A stretch of 64,000 bases of DNA from Rhodanobacter sp. FW104-R8 (GCF_001617365.1 NZ_LVJR01000011.1:1-64000); one strand, 5' to 3'; shown: positions 52,452 to 61,797, counted from the first letter of the stretch. The notes: generated by a model from the letters alone, not told the origin. Program-made: numbers and translations.

Positions 52452-53378
52452 TCAATGGCCGCCGTGCGCCAGCGCGAAATCGATCGCCGCGCAGATCGCC
52501 GTCGCCTGCGCGGCGTTGCACTGTTCCGGCGTCGCCCGCGGGCTGTCGGGGTAGACCTCGGTGGTGGTGCGGTAGTGCGCGTCGGTGATGCCGGCGCACA
52601 GGCCCAGCTGGCGGCAGGCGTACTCGATCACGCCATGCGCCACCACCGGCGAGCCGATGATGGTGCCGTCGGGATCGGCCGGCGCGATGTGGGTGACCTT
52701 CGCCACCGCCGCGATCACCGCCTGCTGGAAGGCGGGCTCCGGCCGCGCGCTGTCCGCGCACAGGTAGAAGCCGTCCGGGACCGTGCCCGGCGCGTACGGC
52801 TTGCCGTCGCGCGCGGCCAGCGCCGGGCGGAACTCGCTCTCGTCGCTGTCGGTGGTCTCGTGCAGGTCGATGTGCACCAGCACGCGATCGCACAACGGCG
52901 CGACCAGCCGCATCAGCGCCGCCGATTCCTGCGCCGGGCTGTCGTCGCGGAACGAGCGGTTCGGGTCGATCGCGTCCGGGTTCCAGCGGTGGATGCGCTC
53001 GTAGCCCCACGGGCTGACGCAGGGCGCCACCAGCAGGTTGATCCGCCCCGCATAGTCCGCCGCATGCCGGTCGACGAATTGCAGCGCTCCGTGCACGCCG
53101 CTGGTTTCGTAGCCGTGCACGCCGCCGGTCACCAGCGCGATGGGGAGTTCGTCGCGCCAGCCGCGGCTCTCGATCGCGAACAGCGGATAGCTGCCGGAGG
53201 CATACTCCAGCCGGCCGTACTCCGACACGTCGAAGCGTGCGCGCAGCGTCTCGATCACACCCAGCACGTCCGCCGCGTAGCTGCGCTTGATGCTCTGCCG
53301 CGAGCGCCAGGCCGCCACCTCCGCTTCGCCCCAGGGACGTCCGGGTATGCCGATGGGGTAGAAGGCCTGGGTCGTCAT
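52452..53378 (-). CDS. M14-type zinc carboxypeptidase
   Basis: A 308-aa peptidase of the M14 / succinylglutamate-desuccinylase-like group. Zinc ligands are H88 and E91 (VTGGVHGYETSG) and H173 (VHIDLHETTDSDE); the catalytic Glu is probably in TTTEVYPDS near residue 273. No signal peptide, so it may act in the cytoplasm on a peptide or an amide. It converges with the MFS gene. It may process the compound imported by the 47-52 kb genes; this is inference. Confidence 0.87.
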   Translation of the reverse strand: MTTQAFYPIGIPGRPWGEAEVAAWRSRQSIKRSYAADVLGVIETLRARFDVSEYGRLEYASGSYPLFAIESRGWRDELPIALVTGGVHGYETSGVHGALQFVDRHAADYAGRINLLVAPCVSPWGYERIHRWNPDAIDPNRSFRDDSPAQESAALMRLVAPLCDRVLVHIDLHETTDSDESEFRPALAARDGKPYAPGTVPDGFYLCADSARPEPAFQQAVIAAVAKVTHIAPADPDGTIIGSPVVAHGVIEYACRQLGLCAGITDAHYRTTTEVYPDSPRATPEQCNAAQATAICAAIDFALAHGGH

Positions 53379-53522
53379 CGCGTGGCTCGCTTCGCTGTGG
53401 CGGGGAAGCGAAGCACTCTAGCACCGGACCGGAACGGCGACGGCCGCGGCGGCGACCCGATCGCGATGGTCCGCTCGCCATCTGCAGACGCCCCTTGCCG
53501 AGCGCGTGGCCCGGCCTTCGGC

Positions 53523-54929
53523 TCAGCGGCCCGCCGCGGACGCCGCCCGCGCCGGCGCCGAAGCCGCTGGCGGCGATTCCAGGATCTCCGCCAGCGGCTT
53601 GCCCTGGACCGTGCCGAGGGAAATGTGCAGGAGCTGCGCGATCGTCGGCGCAACGTCGAGGTTGGGAAAGGCCGGGATTTCGCCCCTGGCCCGAATGCCG
53701 GCGCCCGCGGCGATGAAGATGCCCTGCATGAGGGGGTTCGAGTTGGGGTAGCCGTGGGCGCCGATTTCCCGGGTCGGCGTCACGAAGTCTCCCGTGTCGC
53801 CCTCCTTGAAAGCGTAGCCGTCCGCCGCGTAGAGCAGCAGATCGGGCGCCTGGTCACTCTGCGCCGGCACCGGCCAGCCTTGCTGCGCCGCTTCGGCGGG
53901 AGTCAGCGCCGCGCGGATGCCGGGCTTGCCCGCGAACAGCGATTTCAGCTTTTCGGTCGAGGCTTCCGTGGCGCGCTGCTGGAAGACCAGGGCGAAACCG
54001 TCGTCCGGCAGGCAGAAGCTGGGCTGCGCCGCGGAGGCCGCCTGCAGGCCGGCCTCCCTGAGCAGGACGTTGGGGTGCACCAGCCGGCGGACGTTCTGCT
54101 GGCCGTGGTCGGAGACGATGATGAAGGCGGTGCGGTCGAGGTCGCCGGCGTCGCGCACCGCGTCGACGACCTCCTTCACGCGGTCATCGAGAAAGCCGAT
54201 GGTGTTGCGCCCCGAGTCGTTGCCGAAGCCCGTCTCGTGCTCGATGTTGTCCAGCGCTAGCAGGTGCAGCAACAGCAGGTCGGGGTGATGCCGCCGGATG
54301 ATGTCGACCGCCGCGCGGGTGTAGATGCGATCGCGCCACGCCTGGGACGGTTCGCCGAAATGCGCGAGCTGGCCGCGGGTGACGACGCCCTGCCGCACGA
54401 GGCTCTGCTCGATGGCGCCGTCGGGATCGGGGTGTTCGGCGAACTGCCAGTCGATGCTCGACGCGCCTTCGATGGCGACCCAGTCCACCTGCGCCGTGGT
54501 GAGGCCCGCCCGGTGCGCGGCGTCGTAGACGGTGGCGGCGGCGACCAGCCGGGACTTCGGCGCCCCCATGTCGATCCGGGGCGGCGTGGCGGTGCGCTGG
54601 TTGACGATGAGCCCGTTGACCAGCACGTGGTGGCGGCTCGCGTCGACGCCGGTGACCATGGCGGTGTGGTTCGGCCAGGTGACGGTGGGGTTGATCGGCC
54701 GCATGGAAACCGCATGGACGCCGCGCTGCATCAGCGCATGCAGCGTCGGCGCGGGCAGCTGCGGCTCGTGCAGGCTGGCCGCGGCGAAGGCGTCCAGGCT
54801 GATCACCACGACCTTCGGCCCCCGCGCGGCGGGCGCCGCCTGTGCGCAAAGCGGCAGCGGGACGATGCCCGCAAGCAGCATCGCCGCGGCGGCCACGCTT
54901 CGAAGCAAACCGGAAGCTGGGTACATCAT
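53523..54929 (-). CDS. NPP-type phosphodiesterase (alkaline phosphatase superfamily)
   Basis: A 468-aa exported enzyme with a signal peptide (to about residue 28, LPLCAQA). Metal and nucleophile motifs of nucleotide pyrophosphatase/phosphodiesterases are clear: VVVISLDAF, NPTVTWPNHTAMVTG (Thr nucleophile), LALDNIEHETG, FIIVSDHGQQ and REIGAHGYPN. It cleaves phosphodiester or phosphomonoester bonds outside the cytoplasm. The start ATG pair is at 54929/54926. It is 43 bp after the GH30 gene and is probably co-transcribed with it. Confidence 0.9.
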   Translation of the reverse strand: MMYPASGLLRSVAAAAMLLAGIVPLPLCAQAAPAARGPKVVVISLDAFAAASLHEPQLPAPTLHALMQRGVHAVSMRPINPTVTWPNHTAMVTGVDASRHHVLVNGLIVNQRTATPPRIDMGAPKSRLVAAATVYDAAHRAGLTTAQVDWVAIEGASSIDWQFAEHPDPDGAIEQSLVRQGVVTRGQLAHFGEPSQAWRDRIYTRAAVDIIRRHHPDLLLLHLLALDNIEHETGFGNDSGRNTIGFLDDRVKEVVDAVRDAGDLDRTAFIIVSDHGQQNVRRLVHPNVLLREAGLQAASAAQPSFCLPDDGFALVFQQRATEASTEKLKSLFAGKPGIRAALTPAEAAQQGWPVPAQSDQAPDLLLYAADGYAFKEGDTGDFVTPTREIGAHGYPNSNPLMQGIFIAAGAGIRARGEIPAFPNLDVAPTIAQLLHISLGTVQGKPLAEILESPPAASAPARAASAAGR

Positions 54930-54972
54930 GCGACTCCGTCGATGCAGAAAAGGCGCCTGTCGGAACACGGCA

Positions 54973-56583
54973 TCACTCGGCCACCTTGCGTTCGCCGCCG
55001 GTCCCGCCGGCGGCCGCGGTGCCGGGCGGCTTTCCGGCCGGCAGCGGATCGACCGGCGATGGGCCCGTCGCTTCCGCGGCGCCGCCTGCCCGGTCCGGGT
55101 TCCATTCGAAGGTCGCGACGCTCTGCGGCGGCAACGCGCAGTCGAAACGGGTCCGGCCCTGCTTCACGGAGACGCGGCGCGTCTCCGCATTGCTGTTGAC
55201 CACCACCAGGACCACCGATCCGCCCGCGGCGTTCTGGAACGCCACATTGTCGATGCCCTTGTCGGTGGCGTTGGAGCCCACGCGGACGGCGCCGGGCAGG
55301 ACGAACCGGCTGAAGTGCGCGAACGCGTAGTACTCGTCGTTGCGCTCCACCTCGCCCGTGCGCGAGTCGATCGTCACCACGCCCTTGCAGGCATCGCAGC
55401 CGCCGAAATGCGGCCCGTGCTGCTCGTCGAGCGCCAGGTTCCAGTACACGACGCCGCGCGCCCACTGCCTGAGCCCAACGAGCAGCAGGTCGCGGGTAAA
55501 CCACAGCAGCTCGCCGTTCTTGCTGGACTCCCAGTCGCCGCCGGAACACTCGGTGATGTAGGCATCCTTCTTCGGAAACGCACGATGCACCTGGCCCTGC
55601 GCATACGGGCTGCCGCTGTAGCAGTGCCAGGCAATGCCATCGACATAGCGCGCGACATCGGGGTCGGCCAGCACGCCCAGGGGTTGCTCCGGCTCGTCCC
55701 AGTTGTGGTCCCAGCCGAGGATGAGCGTTCTGGGCTTGCGCCCCGCCAGCGCCGGGCCGAGATACCGCGCGATGATGCGCGCCCGCGTGGCGGCCGGAAA
55801 ATCCATGCCCGGGTAGGTCTGCGGTATGAAGCCCGGTTCGTTTTGCACGGTCAGCGCGAAGATGGGGATACCGTAGCCGCGGTAGGTGTCGACGTACTTG
55901 GCGAGATAGTCCGCGTACGTGCTTTCGAACTGCGGCAGCAACGCCCCGCCGATCAGGTTTTCGCTGTCCTTCATCCACGCCGGCGCGCTCCACGGCGAGG
56001 CGATGATGCGCAGCTGGGGGTTGATGGACATCACCTCGCGCACGACCGGGATGACGTCGTGCAAATTGGAGGCGACGTTGAAATGCTGCAGCTCGGGATC
56101 GACCTGGCCGGCGGGCAGGTCGTCCATGGTGTACGGCTGCAGCGAGAAATCCGAGGCGCCGATGGTCAGGCGCAGCATGCCCAGGCCGAGGCCGGGCGGC
56201 GGGCCGAACAGCTCGCGCAGCAACGCACTGCGCTGCTGCTCGTTCAGCCGGTTCCGGATCAGCCACGCCGACGAGTCGGTCAGCGCCGCCCCGAAGCCGA
56301 CGATGGACTGGTATTTCCTGCCGATGTCGACGACCACGTCGGCGGGCGGCGACTCGCCGGCGGCCGCCTCGATGTCGGGCTGCCGCACCAGGCGCAGCCG
56401 GCGATCGGCCGTGCTCAACCACAGCTTGACCGCGGCGGTCGGCGAAAGCGGCGTCAGGGTGACTTCGGTCGCCACCGCGAAATGCGCGCGGCGCGGCGCA
56501 TGAAGGGCAGCCAGTGCGAGCAGGGTCATCAATGCGACGGATGCAACGGCCACCCAGCCGGGAACGCCCTTGCGCTCATCCAT
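54973..56583 (-). CDS. GH30 family glycosidase
   Basis: A 536-aa protein with an N-terminal membrane anchor or uncleaved signal (VAVASVALMTLLALAALHA). The GH30 TIM-barrel has acid/base Glu in ALTVQNEPGFIPQ and nucleophile Glu in DAYITECSGGDWESS, with IVGFGAALTDSSAWL at the start of the barrel and a C-terminal beta-sandwich. Family activities include glucosylceramidase and beta-1,6-glucanase; which applies here is not decidable. It acts outside the cytoplasm. A Pro/Ala-rich tail follows the catalytic part. Confidence 0.9.
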   Translation of the reverse strand: MDERKGVPGWVAVASVALMTLLALAALHAPRRAHFAVATEVTLTPLSPTAAVKLWLSTADRRLRLVRQPDIEAAAGESPPADVVVDIGRKYQSIVGFGAALTDSSAWLIRNRLNEQQRSALLRELFGPPPGLGLGMLRLTIGASDFSLQPYTMDDLPAGQVDPELQHFNVASNLHDVIPVVREVMSINPQLRIIASPWSAPAWMKDSENLIGGALLPQFESTYADYLAKYVDTYRGYGIPIFALTVQNEPGFIPQTYPGMDFPAATRARIIARYLGPALAGRKPRTLILGWDHNWDEPEQPLGVLADPDVARYVDGIAWHCYSGSPYAQGQVHRAFPKKDAYITECSGGDWESSKNGELLWFTRDLLLVGLRQWARGVVYWNLALDEQHGPHFGGCDACKGVVTIDSRTGEVERNDEYYAFAHFSRFVLPGAVRVGSNATDKGIDNVAFQNAAGGSVVLVVVNSNAETRRVSVKQGRTRFDCALPPQSVATFEWNPDRAGGAAEATGPSPVDPLPAGKPPGTAAAGGTGGERKVAE

Positions 56584-56685
56584 GATGCACGCAAACCCCG
56601 CCGGCCACGCTGCAGTGCACTTGCGACAACCTCGCGATCACGGAGCCCCCTGGCTTGCGCATGACAAGTCGGTGAAGAGTGCAGC

Positions 56686-56714
56686 AAAACGGGGGTCAGA
56701 GTCGACTTGCAGGC
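56686..56714. repeat. Remnant of a dispersed repeat
   Basis: AAAACGGGGGTCAGAGTCGA and the following bases resemble the conserved tips of REP sequences that accompany RAYT transposases in Xanthomonadales, from memory. A related tip (AAAACGGGGACGGGTTCGCT) occurs at 61102. No transposase gene is present. Confidence 0.4.
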
Positions 56715-56788
56715 CAAGGTTCGCTCGGACTTGTGATTCCGGTCTCCCTGGACGGGGCGATTCCCGGGAGGAGCGCGCCGGGCGGGCG

Positions 56789-57304
56789 TCAAAGATTCCC
56801 GGCGCCCCGGCGAAGCCAGAGGTCGATCAGGGACTTCTCGTAGCGCAACGAATCCTGGTCGACAGGAGAGCCGCTGCTGAGAAAGGCCGCGTTGCGCAGC
56901 TTGCGCTGGCCCTGGCGCAGCACCTTGCCGTCGGCGCCATGCAAGGTGAAGTTGAGGTCGATGCGCGGCGGATAAATGTCCTTGACGATGCGCACGTCGT
57001 TGAAGTTGGGGCCGCGCCAGGGCTCGTATGCGCCGGCACGGACCACGTCGGTCACCTCGATGTCCAGCCGCTGGCCCGGCGCCAGGATGCGCGAGGCGCG
57101 CTGGACGATATAGGCCTTGAGCGGTTCCAGGTAAGCGTCGGCGTCGACCAGGTGTACCCCGAGGCTGCGCTTCGCCTCGGTGAAGTGCTGCGGGTCCTTG
57201 TAGCGCACGCTCACGTTGTCCGGCGGCGTCGCGGCCCGCGCGATGACGGAAGCGAGGGCAAGGCAGGCAAGGCACAGCAGGCGCAGCAGCGAGGAAGATT
57301 TCAT
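56789..57304 (-). CDS. DUF3016 exported protein
   Basis: A 171-aa periplasmic protein with a signal peptide (MKSSSLLRLLCLACLALASVIARAA). The DUF3016 pattern is VSVRYKDPQHFTEAKRSLG, LAPGQRLDIEVTDVVRAGAYEPWRGPNFNDVRIVKDIYPPRIDLNFTLHGADGKV. Function unknown. The ATG at 57304 gives the signal directly; a longer frame upstream is Arg-rich. Confidence 0.88.
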   Translation of the reverse strand: MKSSSLLRLLCLACLALASVIARAATPPDNVSVRYKDPQHFTEAKRSLGVHLVDADAYLEPLKAYIVQRASRILAPGQRLDIEVTDVVRAGAYEPWRGPNFNDVRIVKDIYPPRIDLNFTLHGADGKVLRQGQRKLRNAAFLSSGSPVDQDSLRYEKSLIDLWLRRGAGNL

Positions 57305-57558
57305 GACGGCTCTCCCGGAGCAGGACAGGGCGGCCGGAACGGGCGCGTAGCGCGGCCGTGGAGCAGCGAAAACAGTATACGTCCGGGCCAAAGGCGGGGC
57401 GGAGAACGGGTCTCCAATCAACTCCCCCGACCCGTCGGCGGTTCCTCGTCGCCGGCGCCCGGCCGGGGCCTGACGCCCCGCCCTTTTCGCGGTGTGATGC
57501 CGGCGAAACCTATGGTGGCGTGCTCCTCGCAGAGGCACCTCGCTTTTCGATCGGCCAA

Positions 57559-57951
57559 TCACCCTTGAGCTGGCCCTGGTCGGCCCAGGCGCTCGAGCAA
57601 TGCATCACTGGCCCGCACCTCGTAAAGCTTGCGCCGGGCAGCGATGCGAAAGGCGCCGCCGATCGGCCGCACATGGGTGACATGCCAGGCCCACATGTCC
57701 GGAGTCCATCGGCTGGCACAAGCCGCCTGCAACTCCGATGGCTGCCAGGCATGCACTTCCTCGACATCCACCACGGCGACCGCGATGCCGTCGGGGTCCG
57801 TTTCATCCTCCCCGGTGAGGAAGATACGGTTCTCGACGATCAGCAGATCCCGCAACGGCAACCGCGGCGGGCGCCACGTACGGATTTCGAGGGTCTTGCG
57901 CCCCGCCGCGATGTTGGCGCCATTCGGAGCGACGATGGAGAGTGCGAGCAT
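57559..57951 (-). CDS. ASCH-domain protein
   Basis: A 130-aa protein: LALSIVAPNGANIAAGRKTLEIRTWRPPRLPLRDLLIVEN, with the GxKxxEIR motif typical of ASCH domains, which bind RNA or nucleosides. The remaining strands (IAVAVVDVEEVHAW, RPIGGAFRIAARRKLYEV) complete the small barrel. Length fits a single domain. Specific role unknown. Confidence 0.85.
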   Translation of the reverse strand: MLALSIVAPNGANIAAGRKTLEIRTWRPPRLPLRDLLIVENRIFLTGEDETDPDGIAVAVVDVEEVHAWQPSELQAACASRWTPDMWAWHVTHVRPIGGAFRIAARRKLYEVRASDALLERLGRPGPAQG

Positions 57952-58073
57952 CGGGGTTGGGCCTGTGGTCGTTCCGACATGAGCAAACCGGGGCAGCTTA
58001 TACGGCCAGGAAAAGGGGCTGCGACCCGCTTGGCCACGACCCGCCTGGCCCACCCGAAAACGCGCCCTGTGGC

Positions 58074-59189
58074 CTAGTTTCTGCCCCCGGCGCTGCTGCG
58101 GCCGAGCGCGGCGGCACGGTCCATGGCTCGCTGCGCGTGGCGCTCCTCGCCCAGCTGCTGATAAGCGTGGGCCAGTCCGACGTAGAAACGCGAGTCGCCG
58201 TCATAAAGGCGAATGGCCTGCCGGTAGTGCTGCACGGCACCCGCGTAATCGCCCCGCTTCTCATCGTCCTCGGCCTGCATGAACTGGAAGTAGGGGTCTT
58301 TCACCTGGGCTTTCTCGAGACGCCGCGCATAGATGGCGCGACGCGCCTCGTCGCCGTTGCTCCGGTACAGCACCACCAGGTTGACAAGCGCACCCGCGTT
58401 GACCGGGTCGAGCGCCAGCGCCTTCAGGTAATCGCGTTCGGCCGCTCGCGGGTCGCCCTGGCGCAGGTGCAGCACGCCGGCATTGGCCCAGGCGCTGGCA
58501 TAGCGCGGGGCCAGTTGCAACGCCATGGCCATGTACGGAGCGGCCGCCGCGGGCGAGACGCCGGCAAGCAGCTCGGCGGCGCGGTTGCTGTAGTAGAGCG
58601 CCAGCAGACGCTGGTCAGAAATCGGCTTGGGTGAGTCGCGCGCCATCACCAGATCCCGCGCCACATCCACCGTGAGGCGCGAGTGACCAATGGTGATTCC
58701 CGTGTTGACGTGGTTGAACCGGTAGATGACGTCGTCGCCCACGCGCCAGGCCACGATGTCGTCAAGCTCCTGCCCGTAGGCCTGCAAGCCGGACTCGCGT
58801 GCCAGCACCACGGTCAGCAGGGTGAAGGTCAGGCAGTTGGCTTTGCGCGTGCGGTAGGCCTGATCGATGGTCAAGGTGGCGCCGGCCGAATACTCCATGC
58901 CCAGGCCCGGCTTCTGGAACAGGAAACCCACCAGCCGCTCCAGTCGCGCCCTTCCAGAACCGCCGGCATCGATGACCTGTTGCTGCAGCTGCGCACGCAA
59001 CTCCGGCGGCACCGCCATGACCTGCTCCGGACGCGGCATCGGCGACACGGCCGGCGTCACTGGCGCGGCCGGCGTCACCGGCGTGACCGAGGGGACCGGC
59101 GCGATCGAGGGAACCGGCGCAACCGACGTGACCGGTGCAGGCATGGCAACAAGCCATGCCAGAAGTGCCGCGTACGCCCAGGTCACCAT
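58074..59189 (-). CDS. TPR protein with transglutaminase-like domain
   Basis: A 371-aa exported protein with a short signal (MVTWAYAALLAWLVAMPAPV). A low-complexity Val/Pro/Thr repeat follows (SVAPVPS-IAPVPS-VTPVTP). Residues about 65-185 look like a transglutaminase-like cysteine domain (TRKANCLTFTLLTVVLARESGLQAYGQ). TPR repeats fill the C-terminal half (SAWANAGVLHLRQGDPRAAERDYLKALALDP, YAGAVQHYRQAIRLYDG). Family members of this layout are found in Xanthomonadales; role unknown. Confidence 0.82.
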   Translation of the reverse strand: MVTWAYAALLAWLVAMPAPVTSVAPVPSIAPVPSVTPVTPAAPVTPAVSPMPRPEQVMAVPPELRAQLQQQVIDAGGSGRARLERLVGFLFQKPGLGMEYSAGATLTIDQAYRTRKANCLTFTLLTVVLARESGLQAYGQELDDIVAWRVGDDVIYRFNHVNTGITIGHSRLTVDVARDLVMARDSPKPISDQRLLALYYSNRAAELLAGVSPAAAAPYMAMALQLAPRYASAWANAGVLHLRQGDPRAAERDYLKALALDPVNAGALVNLVVLYRSNGDEARRAIYARRLEKAQVKDPYFQFMQAEDDEKRGDYAGAVQHYRQAIRLYDGDSRFYVGLAHAYQQLGEERHAQRAMDRAAALGRSSAGGRN

Positions 59190-59519
59190 GCCGAAACCCT
59201 CCACGCCCTGCGGGCGGGAACGTTTGCCGAGACCAGTCTAGTCCTTCCGCAGGCGCCGGATCAGCTCGGCCATGGGCAGCCGGCGCCAACCGCAATACCG
59301 CCCCCGCGCGCCAACATCCTCACCCCCGCGCCTGGACGAACGCAAAGGTGTGTACCTTGCGCCCGGGCCTGCGGCCCACGCGCCACCACGGCAGCCCTGT
59401 GCGCCGGCAAAGAACTCCGGAGCGCAAGGTTTGAAGCATCGGATCGCGAAGGTTGCCAGCGTCGGTGGCCAGAGGCATGGCTGGCACCTTTTCGTTCATG
59501 CGTCGTACGAACGGCTCGT
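59190..59519. other. Intergenic, nothing identified
   Basis: 330 bp between the TPR gene and the end of the zeta-type toxin gene, both on the minus strand. Open frames on both strands here are short or non-coding in composition. No hairpin with a T-run was seen. Confidence 0.5.
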
Positions 59520-60158
59520 CTACCCGCGTTCGCTCAAGGCTGCCTCGACCAGTGGCTTGGCCCAGTCGGGCGTCGCCTCGATGGCGGCGGCCGTGTCCGG
59601 GAAAAGGATCTTCCCTTCGTGCAGGGCCAGGACCGGTACCGGGTCCGCAATCGATTCCCCCGGCTCGGCTTCCGTGCTGTTGTCGTAGACCATCAGGGAC
59701 GACAGGCGGGGAAGCAACGCAATCAGGTTCACCAGGGACGATTCGTACCGTTCGCGGATCTTGCCCTCGGGAATGTCGTGGCCGCCCGAAGCGACGCGAG
59801 CCTTCACGCGCGCGATGTGCAGCTCCGGCGAAGCCAGGCCGCAGTACCAGATGACGACGTCGTGCGTGGCAGCCGCCGCCGCGATCTTCGCGGGAACGGT
59901 GCGGCCACCCAGGGTGGTCTCGAAGGCATGGCTCGTACCGTTCGCGATGGCCTCGTCGAGGTATCGCATGCCTTCGCTCCATGCAATGGCATTGGCCTCC
60001 TCCTGGCCGCACCCGACAGCTTCCCGGTACTCGCGCGCGAACGTGTCCGGGTTGAACCAGGGCATCCCGGACACGTCGAGCAGGTGCTGGCCGCCAATGG
60101 AACTCTTGCCGGCGCCGTTCACGCCGGCCAGCACATAAAGAACCGGGCGCTCGCTCAA
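59520..60158 (-). CDS. Zeta-type toxin
   Basis: A 212-aa P-loop protein: Walker A GVNGAGKS at 12-19, FNPDTFAREYREA, SHAFETTLGGRTVPAKIAAAA and YCGLASPELHIARVKARVASGGHDIPEGKIRERYESSLVNL, all typical of zeta toxin-like kinases that phosphorylate UDP-N-acetylglucosamine precursors. The C-terminal ALHEGKILFPDTAAAIEATPDWAKPL fits. It overlaps the upstream antitoxin stop by 4 bp. Unlike classical zeta, its partner is of the Phd/YefM type. Confidence 0.88.
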   Translation of the reverse strand: MSERPVLYVLAGVNGAGKSSIGGQHLLDVSGMPWFNPDTFAREYREAVGCGQEEANAIAWSEGMRYLDEAIANGTSHAFETTLGGRTVPAKIAAAAATHDVVIWYCGLASPELHIARVKARVASGGHDIPEGKIRERYESSLVNLIALLPRLSSLMVYDNSTEAEPGESIADPVPVLALHEGKILFPDTAAAIEATPDWAKPLVEAALSERG

Positions 60159-60511
60159 TACGAGCCCCCCGCCTTGACCTTGCCGCGGAGCTTCACGGGC
60201 TTCCTCGCAGCGGCCAGCAACTTGGCCGCCGCTCCCGGCGCCTTCAGCGCCTTCAGCCGTTCATCGAAGCGCTCACGCAGGGCCTCGAGCGTTGCCTGGT
60301 CCCTGCCCCTGGCCTTGTCCAGGGCCTGGATGATCGCCTCGTACTCGCGCGCCGACAGGATGACCGCCTCGGGCACATCGTGATTGGTCACCACGACACG
60401 TCCGCTCTTCTGGACATCGCGCATCACGCCGCGCCAGCCGAGCTTTTTCACATCGGACGCCGGGGTCTTCGGCAAGGCGCTGATGGCATCGCGTTTCGTG
60501 GCAAAGGACAT
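60155..60511 (-). CDS. Phd/YefM-type antitoxin
   Basis: A 118-aa protein: N-terminal Phd/YefM-like DNA-binding part (LGWRGVMRDVQKSGRVVVTNHDVPEAVILSAREYEAI, residues about 20-56) and a basic C-terminal tail (KLLAAARKPVKLRGKVKAGGSY) that likely wraps the toxin. The start ATG at 60511 has GGAGATCTCC upstream; ATG at 60526 is an alternative. It is the first gene of the TA operon. The AAAATAGG repeats at 60549-60564 are a likely autoregulatory site. Confidence 0.82.
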   Translation of the reverse strand: MSFATKRDAISALPKTPASDVKKLGWRGVMRDVQKSGRVVVTNHDVPEAVILSAREYEAIIQALDKARGRDQATLEALRERFDERLKALKAPGAAAKLLAAARKPVKLRGKVKAGGSY

Positions 60512-60548
60512 GGAGATCTCCTGCATCGTTCTTGGGGCCATAATACCC

Positions 60549-60564
60549 AAAATAGGAAAATAGG
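60549..60564. promoter_or_regulatory. Tandem operator-like repeat of the TA operon
   Basis: AAAATAGG-AAAATAGG, two directly adjacent 8-bp repeats in an AT-rich island 38 bp upstream of the antitoxin ATG. On the minus strand the region reads CCTATTTTCCTATTTTGGG then TATTAT, which can serve as -10. It fits repression by the antitoxin-toxin complex. Confidence 0.55.
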
Positions 60565-61167
60565 CCATATGCCCAGGAACCACGCTGCGGGGCGAGATTT
60601 CTTGGCCACCGGACGACTGCTGCGTGAACCGGCGCTCCTTCCGGTTGGACTCAAGCTCCCGCGCCCCGGTTTCGCCGGGGCCGACCTTTCGCCGGACCGC
60701 TTCGAAAGTGCGCTGCGCACCCCTGTTTGGGCGCACCGGGGGAAATCGCGCCCTTTTCCCGGCCGGTTGGACGTAAGATGTTGCGAGCCGTTATGGAGGG
60801 GGTTCATGAAGGCTTGGGTTGCAGCAGGGCCGATGCGGGTTCCGGGGACAGGCACGTTCGCGGCGAAAGACGCACCCCTCGTTCCTGGCATGCAGGGCGC
60901 GAACTTTGGCGCCCATTCCCGGCAAGCGGGTTTCGATCGACCACAAGGCGAACCGCGATGACGGCGGCCCGCAGCCTGCGTCCGTCCGGAAGGAACGGAG
61001 CACCCGACTCCACGATGACCCATGCCGTTCGTACCCATGTGCTCGCCATACCCGCCCGGGCGCTCGCCACTTCGGCGCGCGCCTCGGCCCTGCCGGCAAG
61101 TAAAACGGGGACGGGTTCGCTTCCTGGTGGCTGAAGAAGCGAACCCCGTTCCCGGCGGAGTCCAGCT
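60565..61167. other. Intergenic with repeat remnants before the lasso cluster
   Basis: About 600 bp without a convincing gene. Several short frames on both strands exist but none has ribosome site plus coding character. It contains the hairpin at 61102-61155. It may mark the junction of a mobile segment carrying the lasso cluster. Confidence 0.5.
61102..61155. repeat. Inverted repeat, REP-like remnant
   Basis: AAAACGGGGACGGGTTCGCT (61102) pairs with GAAGCGAACCCCGTTCCCG (61136), giving an imperfect hairpin of about 18 bp. The tip is shared with the remnant at 56686. It is directly upstream of the GntR-type gene (61168). Confidence 0.6.
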
Positions 61168-61797
61168 ATGGATTCGATCCACTCCAAGAGTGCATTCGCG
61201 TACGGACAGGTCAGGCGCGCCCTGCGGTCGGGGCGCTACGCACCCGGGCAGCGGATCGATCCGGTCAGGCTCGCCGCCGAGTTCAAGACCAGTCCTACGC
61301 CAGTCCGGTTCGCGCTGTATCGCCTGGTCGGCGAGGCCCTGGTCGTCGATCATGCCCGCGGCGGACTGCACATCCCGTTGCTCACCGAAGTCGCCATGCG
61401 CGACCTCTACGACTGGATGGAACGCCTGTTGCTGATGGCATGCGATATCGGCGCAGCACCGGCGGCGCGGAAGACAGAGCCGTTGGAGCTTGCGTCCGCT
61501 GACGACGATCTGGTCAAGCTGACGTGGCAACTGTTCGACGCGATCGCCCGCGCGACAGCCCACGGATCCTTGCACCATGCCGTGAAGCAGGCCAACGACC
61601 GGCTGGCGCCGATACGCCGTGCCAAGCAAGGATTGCTCGAGCACGGCTTCGAAGAGCTTTCGGAGCTGAACCGGCATTGGCAGGCACGCGACATTCCATC
61701 CCTCAAAACCGCACTGCGCGACTACCACGAGCGCCGCAAGCAACTCGTCCCGTGCATCGTGGCCTTGCTGAGCGACGGCAGCGACTACTTCCGCTAG
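61168..61797 (+). CDS. GntR-type regulator of the lasso cluster
   Basis: A 209-aa regulator. The winged helix is at about 8-70 (VRRALRSGRYAPGQRIDPVRLAAEFKTSPTPVRFALYRLVGEALVVDHARGGLHI), followed by a helical ligand domain (FadR/FCD-like, about 80-205). It is 223 bp upstream of the first precursor gene. An 8-bp inverted repeat lies just before that precursor and may be its operator. A GntR-like gene beside lasso clusters is known in some Proteobacteria, from memory. Confidence 0.82.
   Translation: MDSIHSKSAFAYGQVRRALRSGRYAPGQRIDPVRLAAEFKTSPTPVRFALYRLVGEALVVDHARGGLHIPLLTEVAMRDLYDWMERLLLMACDIGAAPAARKTEPLELASADDDLVKLTWQLFDAIARATAHGSLHHAVKQANDRLAPIRRAKQGLLEHGFEELSELNRHWQARDIPSLKTALRDYHERRKQLVPCIVALLSDGSDYFR

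Noticed and set aside
60727-61134. Short plus-strand frame before the GntR-type gene
   Set aside because: No ribosome site at a fitting distance, mixed composition and overlap with the repeat remnant; not supported as a gene.
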